Of a stretch of DNA of 27,763 nucleotides, positions 1 to 5,875 are shown piece by piece. Made by a program: the position numbers and the translations under genes. Each line of letters begins with the position of its first letter. The first letter of the stretch is position 1. The notes under the pieces are model-generated. The model did no database searches, was not told where the DNA came from, and saw only the letters and a list, made by a program, of their open reading frames with translations. Origin of the DNA: Bacillota bacterium (GTDB taxonomy: Bacteria > Bacillota > Syntrophomonadia > Syntrophomonadales > Syntrophomonadaceae); contig JAEWZB010000069.1 of assembly GCA_023395515.1 (NCBI GenBank), positions 1 through 27,763 of the forward strand. Direction: 5' to 3'.

Positions 1-142
1 CCGCCATTCTTACTCTTTTATGTTTATTATAGCTTTTTTTCCGTTTTCTCGGTGCCTGTATACTCTTTTTTTCTTTGATTTTTTTATGGTTTTCGGACAG
101 TCTGGGGCGACCCAAGGCCGCCCCTACCTTACACCTCACACC
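1..142. other. Gene-free window edge downstream of ispF
   Basis: This stretch is T-rich on the plus strand and holds no convincing gene. Its one clear structure is the short palindrome at 104-124, listed separately. The minus strand has a TATAAT at 26-31 and an ATG at 5-7, but no good -35 or ribosome binding site, so I do not call a gene start here. Confidence 0.5.
104..124. repeat. GC-rich palindrome, copy 1
   Basis: The arms 104-112 and 116-124 are inverted repeats with one mismatch around a 3-nt CAA loop. The core is a GGGGCGRCC / GGCCGCCCC hairpin. It lies just past the ispF stop with no U-tract on the minus strand, so it is a poor intrinsic terminator. Related palindromes occur at 17477-17495 and 27724-27742. 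On the minus strand this copy is preceded by a purine-rich leader resembling the one before the 27.7-kb copy. Confidence 0.6.
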
Positions 143-619
143 TTACCCCTTACTAATCAAAGCTATAGCTTGAGCAGATACGCCTTCCTTACGCCCTTCA
201 AAGCCTAGCTGTTCCGTAGTGGTAGCTTTTACATTTACTTTATCCACCGCAATATTTAAGGTTAAAGCCAGCATTTGGCACATCTCCGGTATATACGGGG
301 CTAATTTAGGGGCTTGCGCAATTATAGTACTATCTATATTAGCTATGGTGTAGCCAAGGTTGGCTAACTTTTCAGCTACTTCCTGCAGTAAAATAAGACT
401 GTTTATATCTTTATATTGCGCCTCATTGTCAGGAAAATGGCGGCCAATATCTCCTAGACCGGCTGCCCCTAATAAAGCATCACATATAGCGTGCACTAAA
501 ACATCCGCATCTGAATGTCCTAAAAGTCCTTGATGATAAGGAATTTCCACTCCGCCTAAAATAAGCTTGCGTCCTTCACAAAGCCTATGCACATCATATC
601 CTATTCCTACCCGCAACAT
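143..619 (-). CDS. ispF: 2-C-methyl-D-erythritol 2,4-cyclodiphosphate synthase
   Basis: IspF cyclises CDP-ME 2-phosphate to ME-cPP with release of CMP in the cytosolic MEP isoprenoid pathway. The 158-aa length is normal for the family. The N-terminal YDVH motif supplies the zinc ligands D9 and H11, and H43 lies in the HSDADVLVHA segment. The C-terminal TTTEQLGFEGRKEG motif, about residues 130-145, is the family signature for CDP binding. The gene follows ispD on the same strand, 128 bp downstream, so the two likely form one operon with yacL. It starts at ATG. No strong terminator was found after it. Confidence 0.97.
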   Translation of the reverse strand: MLRVGIGYDVHRLCEGRKLILGGVEIPYHQGLLGHSDADVLVHAICDALLGAAGLGDIGRHFPDNEAQYKDINSLILLQEVAEKLANLGYTIANIDSTIIAQAPKLAPYIPEMCQMLALTLNIAVDKVNVKATTTEQLGFEGRKEGVSAQAIALISKG

Positions 620-747
620 TTTTCTCCCCTTTGTTTTGTAGTAAGGTGTGAGTTAGGAGTAATTATTAGTTATCCTTAACCTCCACCCGTACCTCTTTCT
701 TTAAATCCATTACTGTTTATAGAAGCAATCAAGCATCCCTCTGATTC
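620..747. other. ispD-ispF intergenic spacer
   Basis: This 128-bp gap contains no ORF. Its plus strand around 642-655 carries a GTAAGGTGTGAG stretch. The same purine-rich motif appears on the minus strand at about 130-160, in front of the first GC-rich palindrome. This suggests that degenerate copies of a dispersed intergenic element are scattered around this locus. Confidence 0.35.
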
Positions 748-1431
748 TTAAATTAGCTGTTCGGCGACAACTAAATCTTCCGGTGTAGTTATTTTTAAGT
801 TATGGTAATCTCCCATCACGAACTTAACCTGATCTATATATTTTTCATACAGTGAGGCATCATCAGTGCCGATAAAGTTATCCTGGTATGCTGCTTGGTA
901 AGCCTTAACCAAGCGGGAATAATTAAATATTTGAGGAGTTTGCACCGCTATAATACGAGATCTATCTAAAGTTTCCCTTACAAAACCGTTTTCATCAATA
1001 GTCTTTAGAGTATCTTTAGCTAAAACCCCAGGAATGGCAGCTCCATATTTATTAGCTGCATGGTAAATTTTAAGAATAAGTTCAGGATAAATAAGTGGCC
1101 GGGCACCATCGTGAACAGCCACTAAATGGGTATCTTTACTTAAGTTTTGCAACCCTTGCCAAACCGATTCCTGTCTTTGACTTCCACCCGGAATAACTTT
1201 AGTCACCTTAGTTAAATTATATTTATCTATAATATTTTTTTGGCAGTAATCGACTTCTTCCGGGTGAGCTACTACAATAATTTCCTCTACTAAATCCATC
1301 TGGTTAAAGGTACTTACCGCATGATACAAAACCGGTTTTCCCTTTAATAACATATACTGTTTGTTAATATTGCTTCCCATGCGGCTTCCCGTGCCGGCCG
1401 CCGCTATAACAACCTTAAGGTTGTTAGCCAT
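748..1431 (-). CDS. ispD: 2-C-methyl-D-erythritol 4-phosphate cytidylyltransferase
   Basis: IspD transfers CMP from CTP to MEP, giving CDP-ME, the third step of the MEP pathway. The 227-aa length is typical. The N-terminal nucleotide-binding loop AAAGTGSRMG (residues 10-19) with KQ at 24-25, the GGSQRQESV motif near residue 82, and the VHDGARPL motif with D108 are all hallmark features. The ATG start overlaps the end of yacL by 8 bp, which suggests translational coupling. ispF follows. A bifunctional IspDF is excluded because ispF is a separate ORF. Confidence 0.97.
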   Translation of the reverse strand: MANNLKVVIAAAGTGSRMGSNINKQYMLLKGKPVLYHAVSTFNQMDLVEEIIVVAHPEEVDYCQKNIIDKYNLTKVTKVIPGGSQRQESVWQGLQNLSKDTHLVAVHDGARPLIYPELILKIYHAANKYGAAIPGVLAKDTLKTIDENGFVRETLDRSRIIAVQTPQIFNYSRLVKAYQAAYQDNFIGTDDASLYEKYIDQVKFVMGDYHNLKITTPEDLVVAEQLI

Positions 1432-2533
1432 ACAAATTCACCTCTTGTACATTAGACAAAGAATGACCTAGGCTGTTCGCAGTTATACCATCTTCCTTAT
1501 TCTTACGGGTAAATATCATACGTCCGGCCGCAGTTTGGAAAACGCTGGTTACTACTACTTCAATATCATTGCCGATATCACTATGGGCATCTTCCACTAC
1601 TACCATAGTTCCATCTTCTAAATACCCTACCCCCTGGCCTTCCTCTTTGCCTTCTTTAATTACACTAATAGCCATAGTTTCACCAGGATAAACAATTACT
1701 TTAACCGCATTGGTTAGTTCATTAATATTTAATACATTAATGCCCTGCAATTCAGCTACTTTGTTTAAATTATAATCGTTAGTTATTATACTGGCCTGCA
1801 TTTCTTTACATAAACGCAATAGTTTATTATCTACTTCCTTTTCCTCACTAATATCCGCCTCAATTATATCAATTTTTATGGCCGGATGCTTTTGCATTTT
1901 GGAAAGCAAGTCTAAACCCCTACGTCCTTTGTTTCTTCTTAAGGTATCGGAAGAATCAGCAATGTGCTGCAATTCTTCTATGACAAAAGTGGGAACTACT
2001 AATTTACCATCAACAAATTTGCTTAAACATACATCATATATGCGGCCATCAATAATTGCACTGGTATCTAAAACTTTAAAGTTATCACTAGGACCAGTAG
2101 CAGCTAAAGTTAGATTACTATTATGTAGGAGCTTAAAAAAGTCAAAAGCACGGCGCGAACCAATCTTAAGCCCTAAATATCCACAAATTATAAAAACTAA
2201 AATGGTAAGATAGGCCCCCAGCCCATTTATCAAGGACAGGGGAAAACTACTTAAAACACCTACTATTATTCCAATTAGCAGGCCGGCACTCCCGCCTAAT
2301 AGAACTTCAATAGAAGTAGTATCCATGAGCCAGTTAATACCTCGAACTCCCTTGTTTACCAAGGCTATAATCCAGCCAAACCCAAAGTAAAAACTAACTG
2401 CGGCACCTACACCGATTAATGACTGATAGAATAAATCAACACTAATAAAGATTCTTGAAATAGACATCACCCAAAAACCAAATATGAGTGCTAAAACTAA
2501 AAGTGATTTAGAAAAATTAAATTTCTTAAACAT
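1424..2533 (-). CDS. yacL: YacL-type membrane protein with PIN and TRAM domains
   Basis: This 369-aa protein has about four hydrophobic segments in residues 10-125, then a PIN domain and a C-terminal TRAM domain. PIN nucleases use a metal-binding acidic cluster. Here D156 in the LDTSAIIDGR motif, E186/E187, D235 and D253 fit that cluster, so a ribonuclease-like fold with intact acidic residues is likely. The TRAM region, about residues 283-345, begins YPGETMAISV. In Bacillus, yacL lies between disA and ispD; here it keeps ispD but is separated from disA by about 12 kb. An SD of GGAGGTG (2542-2548) supports the ATG. The cellular role of YacL proteins is poorly defined. Confidence 0.93.
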   Translation of the reverse strand: MFKKFNFSKSLLVLALIFGFWVMSISRIFISVDLFYQSLIGVGAAVSFYFGFGWIIALVNKGVRGINWLMDTTSIEVLLGGSAGLLIGIIVGVLSSFPLSLINGLGAYLTILVFIICGYLGLKIGSRRAFDFFKLLHNSNLTLAATGPSDNFKVLDTSAIIDGRIYDVCLSKFVDGKLVVPTFVIEELQHIADSSDTLRRNKGRRGLDLLSKMQKHPAIKIDIIEADISEEKEVDNKLLRLCKEMQASIITNDYNLNKVAELQGINVLNINELTNAVKVIVYPGETMAISVIKEGKEEGQGVGYLEDGTMVVVEDAHSDIGNDIEVVVTSVFQTAAGRMIFTRKNKEDGITANSLGHSLSNVQEVNLYG

Positions 2534-2576
2534 ACATATAACACCTCCATTATTATTCTTCTAATTGAGGTGGATA

Positions 2577-2585
2577 ATTATACCA
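2577..2585 (-). promoter_or_regulatory. Extended -10 promoter of yacL-ispD-ispF
   Basis: The minus strand reads TGGTATAAT, a perfect -10 hexamer with the TGn extension. It lies about 45 bp upstream of the yacL ATG. No good -35 is seen at 17 bp, which is acceptable for an extended -10 promoter. Confidence 0.55.
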
Positions 2586-2717
2586 TCTTAAGTTAAAAAA
2601 TTAATTATTTCTGGTAATTTAATCCATGGTATCTAGAATTTTTGTTATATTCTAAGATATAAGGTTATAGTTTGAAATTTTAGCTATCAAGCTAAGTCCA
2701 CATTGTCCCCCTCCAAA

Positions 2718-2747
2718 TTGACAAGCACTAAGGGCACAGGCTATAAT
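2718..2747 (+). promoter_or_regulatory. Consensus SigA promoter of the Cys-rich small protein
   Basis: TTGACA at 2718-2723 and TATAAT at 2742-2747 are both perfect hexamers separated by 18 bp. The promoter reads rightward into the gene starting at 2783, with an AAAGGGGG ribosome binding site near 2766-2772. It is divergent from the yacL promoter. Confidence 0.8.
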
Positions 2748-2782
2748 TTATAAAACTCGCGGAAAAAGGGGGCAAGTCTTTA

Positions 2783-3181
2783 ATGAAGGACTTGATTTGT
2801 GATGAGTTTCAAAATGTTGTCGGTGACTTACTCATCCGTCATCATAGTATCCTAGATATCCTTTCCAAGCTTTCCGAGTCTTCCTGTAAAGTTAATCGTG
2901 CGGTAACTAAAACTGTAACTGACTGTGGTTGCATGAAAATTCAAGCTGCAAAAATACAAGTACCTGAAGATGTTGATTCCTTTGCCGATTTAAAAGCTAT
3001 TTTAGACAATCATTTACGGGGCCATCTATGCAGCCACTGTGATGAAGTTATTACCGGAGAATTAGGTAAGCTTTTATTTTATGCGGCGGCACTTTGCAAT
3101 GCTTTAGATATTAACTTGTACGACGTATTTATACAAGAATACAAAAAAGCTAGTGCCTTGGGCGTTTTTAATATGACCTGA
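2783..3181 (+). CDS. Small Cys-rich protein with MazG-like C-terminal helices
   Basis: This 132-aa protein has no firm functional assignment. Residues 48-50 form CxC and residues 83-86 form CxxC, with H81 and H85 nearby, so a four-Cys metal site is plausible. The C-terminal part from about residue 88 (GELGKLLFYAAALCNALDIN, 92-111) resembles the E-L-G-D-x-L-x-Y-x-x-x-L helices of all-alpha MazG/NTP pyrophosphohydrolases. However, the usual acidic D is K96, so catalysis is doubtful. The N-terminal half looks helical. It has its own strong promoter and stands alone on the plus strand next to yacL. I believe similar conserved unknown proteins occur in Peptococcaceae, but that is memory, not a search. 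Confidence 0.85.
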   Translation: MKDLICDEFQNVVGDLLIRHHSILDILSKLSESSCKVNRAVTKTVTDCGCMKIQAAKIQVPEDVDSFADLKAILDNHLRGHLCSHCDEVITGELGKLLFYAAALCNALDINLYDVFIQEYKKASALGVFNMT

Positions 3182-3243
3182 TTAGTGGAAAAAAATAGAG
3201 TTTAAATATTCATTAGTAATACTTGATTAAAAATTGGGCTATG

Positions 3244-3273
3244 GGCTATTTGCCAGTAGCCTTTTCTTGTTTT
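3244..3273 (+). terminator. Weak possible terminator after the Cys-rich protein gene
   Basis: A 5-bp GGCTA/TAGCC stem, extendable by one G-U pair, has an 8-nt loop and is followed by a T-rich stretch interrupted by C and G. The stem is short, so this is only a candidate. It also overlaps the end of the minus-strand remnant frame. Confidence 0.3.
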
Positions 3274-3359
3274 GCCTCAATCTCCTTTAGAGGTTCATCT
3301 ACGGCAAGCCTTTCCTGGTTAATCTTCCCAGCTGTTGTATGGTAAGGCCGTTCGCCCTC

Positions 3360-3388
3360 TTGACAAAATCGTCTAACATCGTTATTAT
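3360..3388 (+). promoter_or_regulatory. marR promoter
   Basis: TTGACA at 3360-3365 and TATTAT at 3383-3388 are separated by 17 bp, a strong SigA-type promoter. The AGAAGGTG ribosome binding site at 3416-3423 follows, 6 nt before the ATG. The -10 lies between the arms of an inverted repeat, which fits autorepression. Confidence 0.75.
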
Positions 3389-3404
3389 GTAATACTGTTA
3401 GATA
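3372..3404. promoter_or_regulatory. Predicted MarR operator at marR
   Basis: Perfect 7-bp arms TCTAACA (3372-3378) and TGTTAGA (3396-3402) flank the -10 region. A smaller nested palindrome, ATTA-TG-TAAT, lies at 3384-3393. The right half belongs to a 15-bp motif, TAAYACTRTTAGATA (3390-3404), that recurs at 4070-4084 before the ABC exporter genes. The placement over the promoter fits a MarR autorepressor site. This is inference from sequence. Confidence 0.6.
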
Positions 3405-3429
3405 ATCTACCTGAAAAGAAGGTGCAACT

Positions 3430-3867
3430 ATGGATTATACAGAGCTGGCCACCAAGTTCCTGCAAAATATGCAATTACTTCACAAGTCCCGGCCACAGAA
3501 AAAAATTACCGAATCAATGCAAGGGGAAATTTTTGTGCTACACTACCTCTTTCACCAGGGTGATGATGTGGTGCCGGGCGAAATCAGCAATATCATGAAC
3601 ATCAGCTCAGCACGGACTGCCGCCGCCTTAAACAGCTTGGAGCGTAAAGGGTTCATCATCCGTGATATTGACAAAAACGACCGCAGAAGAATTTTGATTA
3701 GGCTTACCGAGGAAGGCCGGGATTCAGCACAAAAACATCAGCAGGAGCTGATTCAAAATACGGTGAAAATGCTTCGTCTTTTAGGAGATGATGATGCCAG
3801 GGAATATATCCGCATTACCGGCAAGCTGGCCGAGCTTTGGAAAAGCGGGATAAAGGACAGCAAATAA
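3430..3867 (+). CDS. MarR-family transcriptional regulator
   Basis: This 145-aa protein has the MarR winged helix-turn-helix. The recognition-helix region is about residues 55-72 (ISSARTAAALNSLERKGFI) and the wing is 79-93, with the typical D-x-x-D-R-R motif at 81-86. The flanking helices would form the dimer interface. Members are usually repressors released by small ligands such as phenolics or drugs. It is followed by two ABC exporter subunits on the same strand after a 247-bp gap containing a large palindrome. The operator-like motif at its own promoter also occurs before the exporter genes, so it likely represses both. The effector is unknown. Confidence 0.93.
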   Translation: MDYTELATKFLQNMQLLHKSRPQKKITESMQGEIFVLHYLFHQGDDVVPGEISNIMNISSARTAAALNSLERKGFIIRDIDKNDRRRILIRLTEEGRDSAQKHQQELIQNTVKMLRLLGDDDAREYIRITGKLAELWKSGIKDSK

Positions 3868-3899
3868 AGTGGTCAAGAGACTTTTGAAAAAGTGTGCAT

Positions 3900-4027
3900 T
3901 TCAGAGCGAGCAAAAAAGTTTAAGAGCAAGGCGTTAAGGTAAGAACGTGATTGAGACGTACATAGGTACGTCGATTGAACGGGCTGACCTTAACAACGCA
4001 GCTATTGGACTTTTTTGACGCTCTGAA
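3900..4027. repeat. 128-nt imperfect palindrome between marR and the ABC operon
   Basis: Outer arms TTCAGAGCG (3900-3908) and CGCTCTGAA (4019-4027) are perfect. Inner matching blocks include AAAAAAGT with ACTTTTTT and GCGTTAAGGT with ACCTTAACAACGC. The tip is GACGTAC-ATAG-GTACGTC (3955-3972). The two 62-nt arms match along most of their length. No ORF is present. It could be a REP- or MITE-like repeat, a transcript-processing structure or an attenuator in front of the ABC genes. I found no second copy in this window. Confidence 0.7.
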
Positions 4028-4063
4028 GCGGTTAATTGATAATTGACCGCTAGTAATTGACCC
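4027..4063. repeat. Hairpin with TAATTGA repeats before the ABC genes
   Basis: AGCGGT (4027-4032) pairs with ACCGCT (4046-4051), and AATT pairs with AATT inside, around a GAT loop. TAATTGA occurs at 4033-4039, 4040-4046 and 4054-4060; the last two continue as TAATTGACC. It directly abuts the 128-nt palindrome. Its function is unknown, and it could be part of the element or of the promoter region. Confidence 0.45.
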
Positions 4064-4066
4064 AAA

Positions 4067-4087
4067 TACTAACACTATTAGATAGTA
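4067..4087. promoter_or_regulatory. Predicted MarR operator at the ABC exporter genes
   Basis: This site holds the motif TAAYACTRTTAGATA (4070-4084), matching the marR operator half at 13 of 15 positions. It is locally palindromic: ACTAT-TAG-ATAGT at 4074-4086, with outer TACTA/TAGTA. A TTGACC at 4057-4062 could be the -35, which would place the operator over the -10. No -10 hexamer is clearly resolved. Confidence 0.5.
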
Positions 4088-4114
4088 ATGCTATTAACTA
4101 AGTGGAGGATCGAA

Positions 4115-5875
4115 ATGATTAAAATCTTTAAATACCTTAAACCCCAAGAAATCAAGCAGATCCTGCTAAGCTTGGTGTTCATCGTAGCACAAGTATGGCT
4201 TGACTTAAAACTGCCGGATTATATGGCGCAAATCACCCAGTTGGTGCAAACACCAGGCAGTCCCATAGAAAAAATTTGGCAAACCGGGGGTTTCATGCTT
4301 TTGTGCGCCTTGGGGAGCCTGGCTTCCGCTGTTATTGTCGGTTTTTTCGCAGCGCGTATCGCGGCGTCTTTTTCCCAACGGATACGCAGCTTAATCTTTC
4401 ATAAGGTTGGAGACTTTTCTTTAGAGGAAATCAAGCGATTTTCCATTTCGAGCCTGGTCACACGTTCGACTAATGATGTCATGCAAATCCAGATGCTGGT
4501 CATCATGGCACTGCAAATTTTGATTAAAGCCCCTATTATGGCAATTTGGGCGGTAAGTAAAATTGTCGGGAAGGGATTTGAATGGTCGTTGACCATGGCG
4601 GTGGCTATTGTGATTCTGGTGACTGTTATCGGGCTTATCATGAGTTTCGTGTTGCCAAGATTCCGTAAAATGCAGACCTTAATCGATAACCTAACCCGGG
4701 TCACCAGGGAAGATCTCATCGGATTACGCGTAGTTCGTGCCTATAATGCCGAAGGTTATCAAAAGGAGAAATTTGCAACCGCTAATGAGGAGCTTACCAA
4801 CACCCAATTGTTTACCAACCGTGCCATGTCGGTTATGATGCCCACGATGACCATAGTTATGAACGGCTTGCCCCTTGCGATCTATTGGGTAGGGGCCTAT
4901 CTGATTAATTCAGCCGGGGCAGCTGATAAACTGACCCTGTTTTCCAACATGGTGGTTTTCTCCTCTTACGCCCTGCAGGTGATTATGTCTTTCATGATGA
5001 TGGTTATGATGTTTATTATGCTGCCGAGGGCTAGCGTTTCCGCCAAACGTATTAATGAGGTACTGGACACAGTACCGACAATCCGTGAAGGAAGTGTAAC
5101 CGAGGGCCGGCCGGAACAAAAGGGTGAAATAACCTTCCGGCAGGTCAGCTTCAAATACCCGGATGCGGCTGATTATGTACTGCGGGATATCAACTTTACG
5201 GTAAAGCAAGGAGAAACCATCGCGTTTATAGGTTCTACCGGGAGCGGAAAATCGACGCTCATCAATCTGGTACCTCGCTTTTTCGACGCTACCGAGGGTG
5301 AAGTGCTGCTGGATGGCGTCAATGTAAAGGAATATCGTCTCGAGTCACTCTATAATAAAATCGGCTATGTACCACAAACGGCGGTCCTGTTCAAAGGCAC
5401 CGTCAGCTCCAATGTTGCTTATGGAGACAACGGAAGCGGCAGCTGGGGGGAAAATCAAATTGAAACAGCCGTGCGCATCGCTCAGAGTACCGATTTTGTG
5501 GAGAATATGGACGGCGCTTATGAGGCCGCCATCTCCCAAGGCGGCGCGAATGTGTCCGGGGGGCAAAAACAGCGTCTGGCCATTGCCCGTGCCATTTGCC
5601 GTCAGCCGGAAGTCTACATTTTTGATGACTCTTTCTCAGCGCTGGACTATAAAACCGACCGCATTTTGCGCAGTATGTTGAAAAAAGAGACTGCCGGTGT
5701 AACCACCATGATTGTCGCCCAGCGTATCGGCACTATTATGGACGCTGATCAGATTATTGTGCTGGATGAAGGCCGGATGGTAGGTAAGGGCACCCACCGG
5801 GAGCTGCTGGAAAACTGCCCCATATATAAGGAAATTGCCATGTCACAATTAAGTGAGAAGGAGCTGGCATCATGA
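4115..5875 (+). CDS. ABC exporter subunit with degenerate ATP site (YfiB-like)
   Basis: This is a half-transporter with a membrane domain (about residues 10-310) and an ATPase domain (about 335-570). Walker A is GSTGSGKS (373-380) and the signature VSGGQ (480-484) is canonical. The residue after Walker B aspartate D504 is D505 instead of the catalytic Glu, and the switch His is replaced by Q536 (VAQRIGTI). The partner has the opposite pattern, so together they form a heterodimer with one active and one degenerate site. I chose the ATG at 4115 because GGAGG at 4104-4108 precedes it by 6 nt; an in-frame ATG at 4088 lies in the operator region without an SD. Substrate unknown; multidrug or lipid export is likely. 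Confidence 0.93.
   Translation: MIKIFKYLKPQEIKQILLSLVFIVAQVWLDLKLPDYMAQITQLVQTPGSPIEKIWQTGGFMLLCALGSLASAVIVGFFAARIAASFSQRIRSLIFHKVGDFSLEEIKRFSISSLVTRSTNDVMQIQMLVIMALQILIKAPIMAIWAVSKIVGKGFEWSLTMAVAIVILVTVIGLIMSFVLPRFRKMQTLIDNLTRVTREDLIGLRVVRAYNAEGYQKEKFATANEELTNTQLFTNRAMSVMMPTMTIVMNGLPLAIYWVGAYLINSAGAADKLTLFSNMVVFSSYALQVIMSFMMMVMMFIMLPRASVSAKRINEVLDTVPTIREGSVTEGRPEQKGEITFRQVSFKYPDAADYVLRDINFTVKQGETIAFIGSTGSGKSTLINLVPRFFDATEGEVLLDGVNVKEYRLESLYNKIGYVPQTAVLFKGTVSSNVAYGDNGSGSWGENQIETAVRIAQSTDFVENMDGAYEAAISQGGANVSGGQKQRLAIARAICRQPEVYIFDDSFSALDYKTDRILRSMLKKETAGVTTMIVAQRIGTIMDADQIIVLDEGRMVGKGTHRELLENCPIYKEIAMSQLSEKELAS

Larger units (their letters stand above)
3182..3429. other. Intergenic region before marR
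   Basis: This 248-bp gap contains a weak hairpin at 3244-3261 (GGCTA/TAGCC, 8-nt loop) followed by CTTTTCTTGTTTT, a possible terminator for the 2783-3181 gene. It also holds a headless minus-strand reading frame and the marR promoter with its operator; the last two are listed separately. Confidence 0.5.
3246..3433 (-). pseudogene. Headless C-terminal coding remnant, family unknown
   Basis: On the minus strand a frame stays open for about 62 codons, from just after a TAA at 3434-3436 to a TAG at 3246-3248. It has no ATG, GTG or TTG start. The predicted peptide is protein-like, with a segment reading ERPYHTTAGKINQERLAVDE and a Lys/Glu-rich end before the stop. Its upstream part runs through the marR promoter and operator, so the 5' end of any original gene has been lost or replaced. 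I cannot assign a family; a transposase or recombinase C-terminus is one possibility. Chance cannot be excluded. Confidence 0.3.

Noticed and set aside
5..31. A possible minus-strand gene start with TATAAT at 26-31 and ATG at 5-7
   Set aside because: There is no convincing -35 or ribosome binding site, and the window ends after two codons.
20..208. A 62-codon plus-strand ORF at the window start
   Set aside because: It is Phe-rich from T-rich DNA, overlaps ispF and a palindrome, and has no ribosome binding site.
4088..4114. An upstream ATG for the first ABC subunit
   Set aside because: It lies in the operator region without an SD, while the ATG at 4115 has GGAGG at ideal spacing.
5367..5681. 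A 104-codon plus-strand ORF inside the first ABC gene, and several minus-strand ORFs opposite the ABC genes
   Set aside because: They are shadows of the exporter genes, whose family motifs are unambiguous in the other frame.
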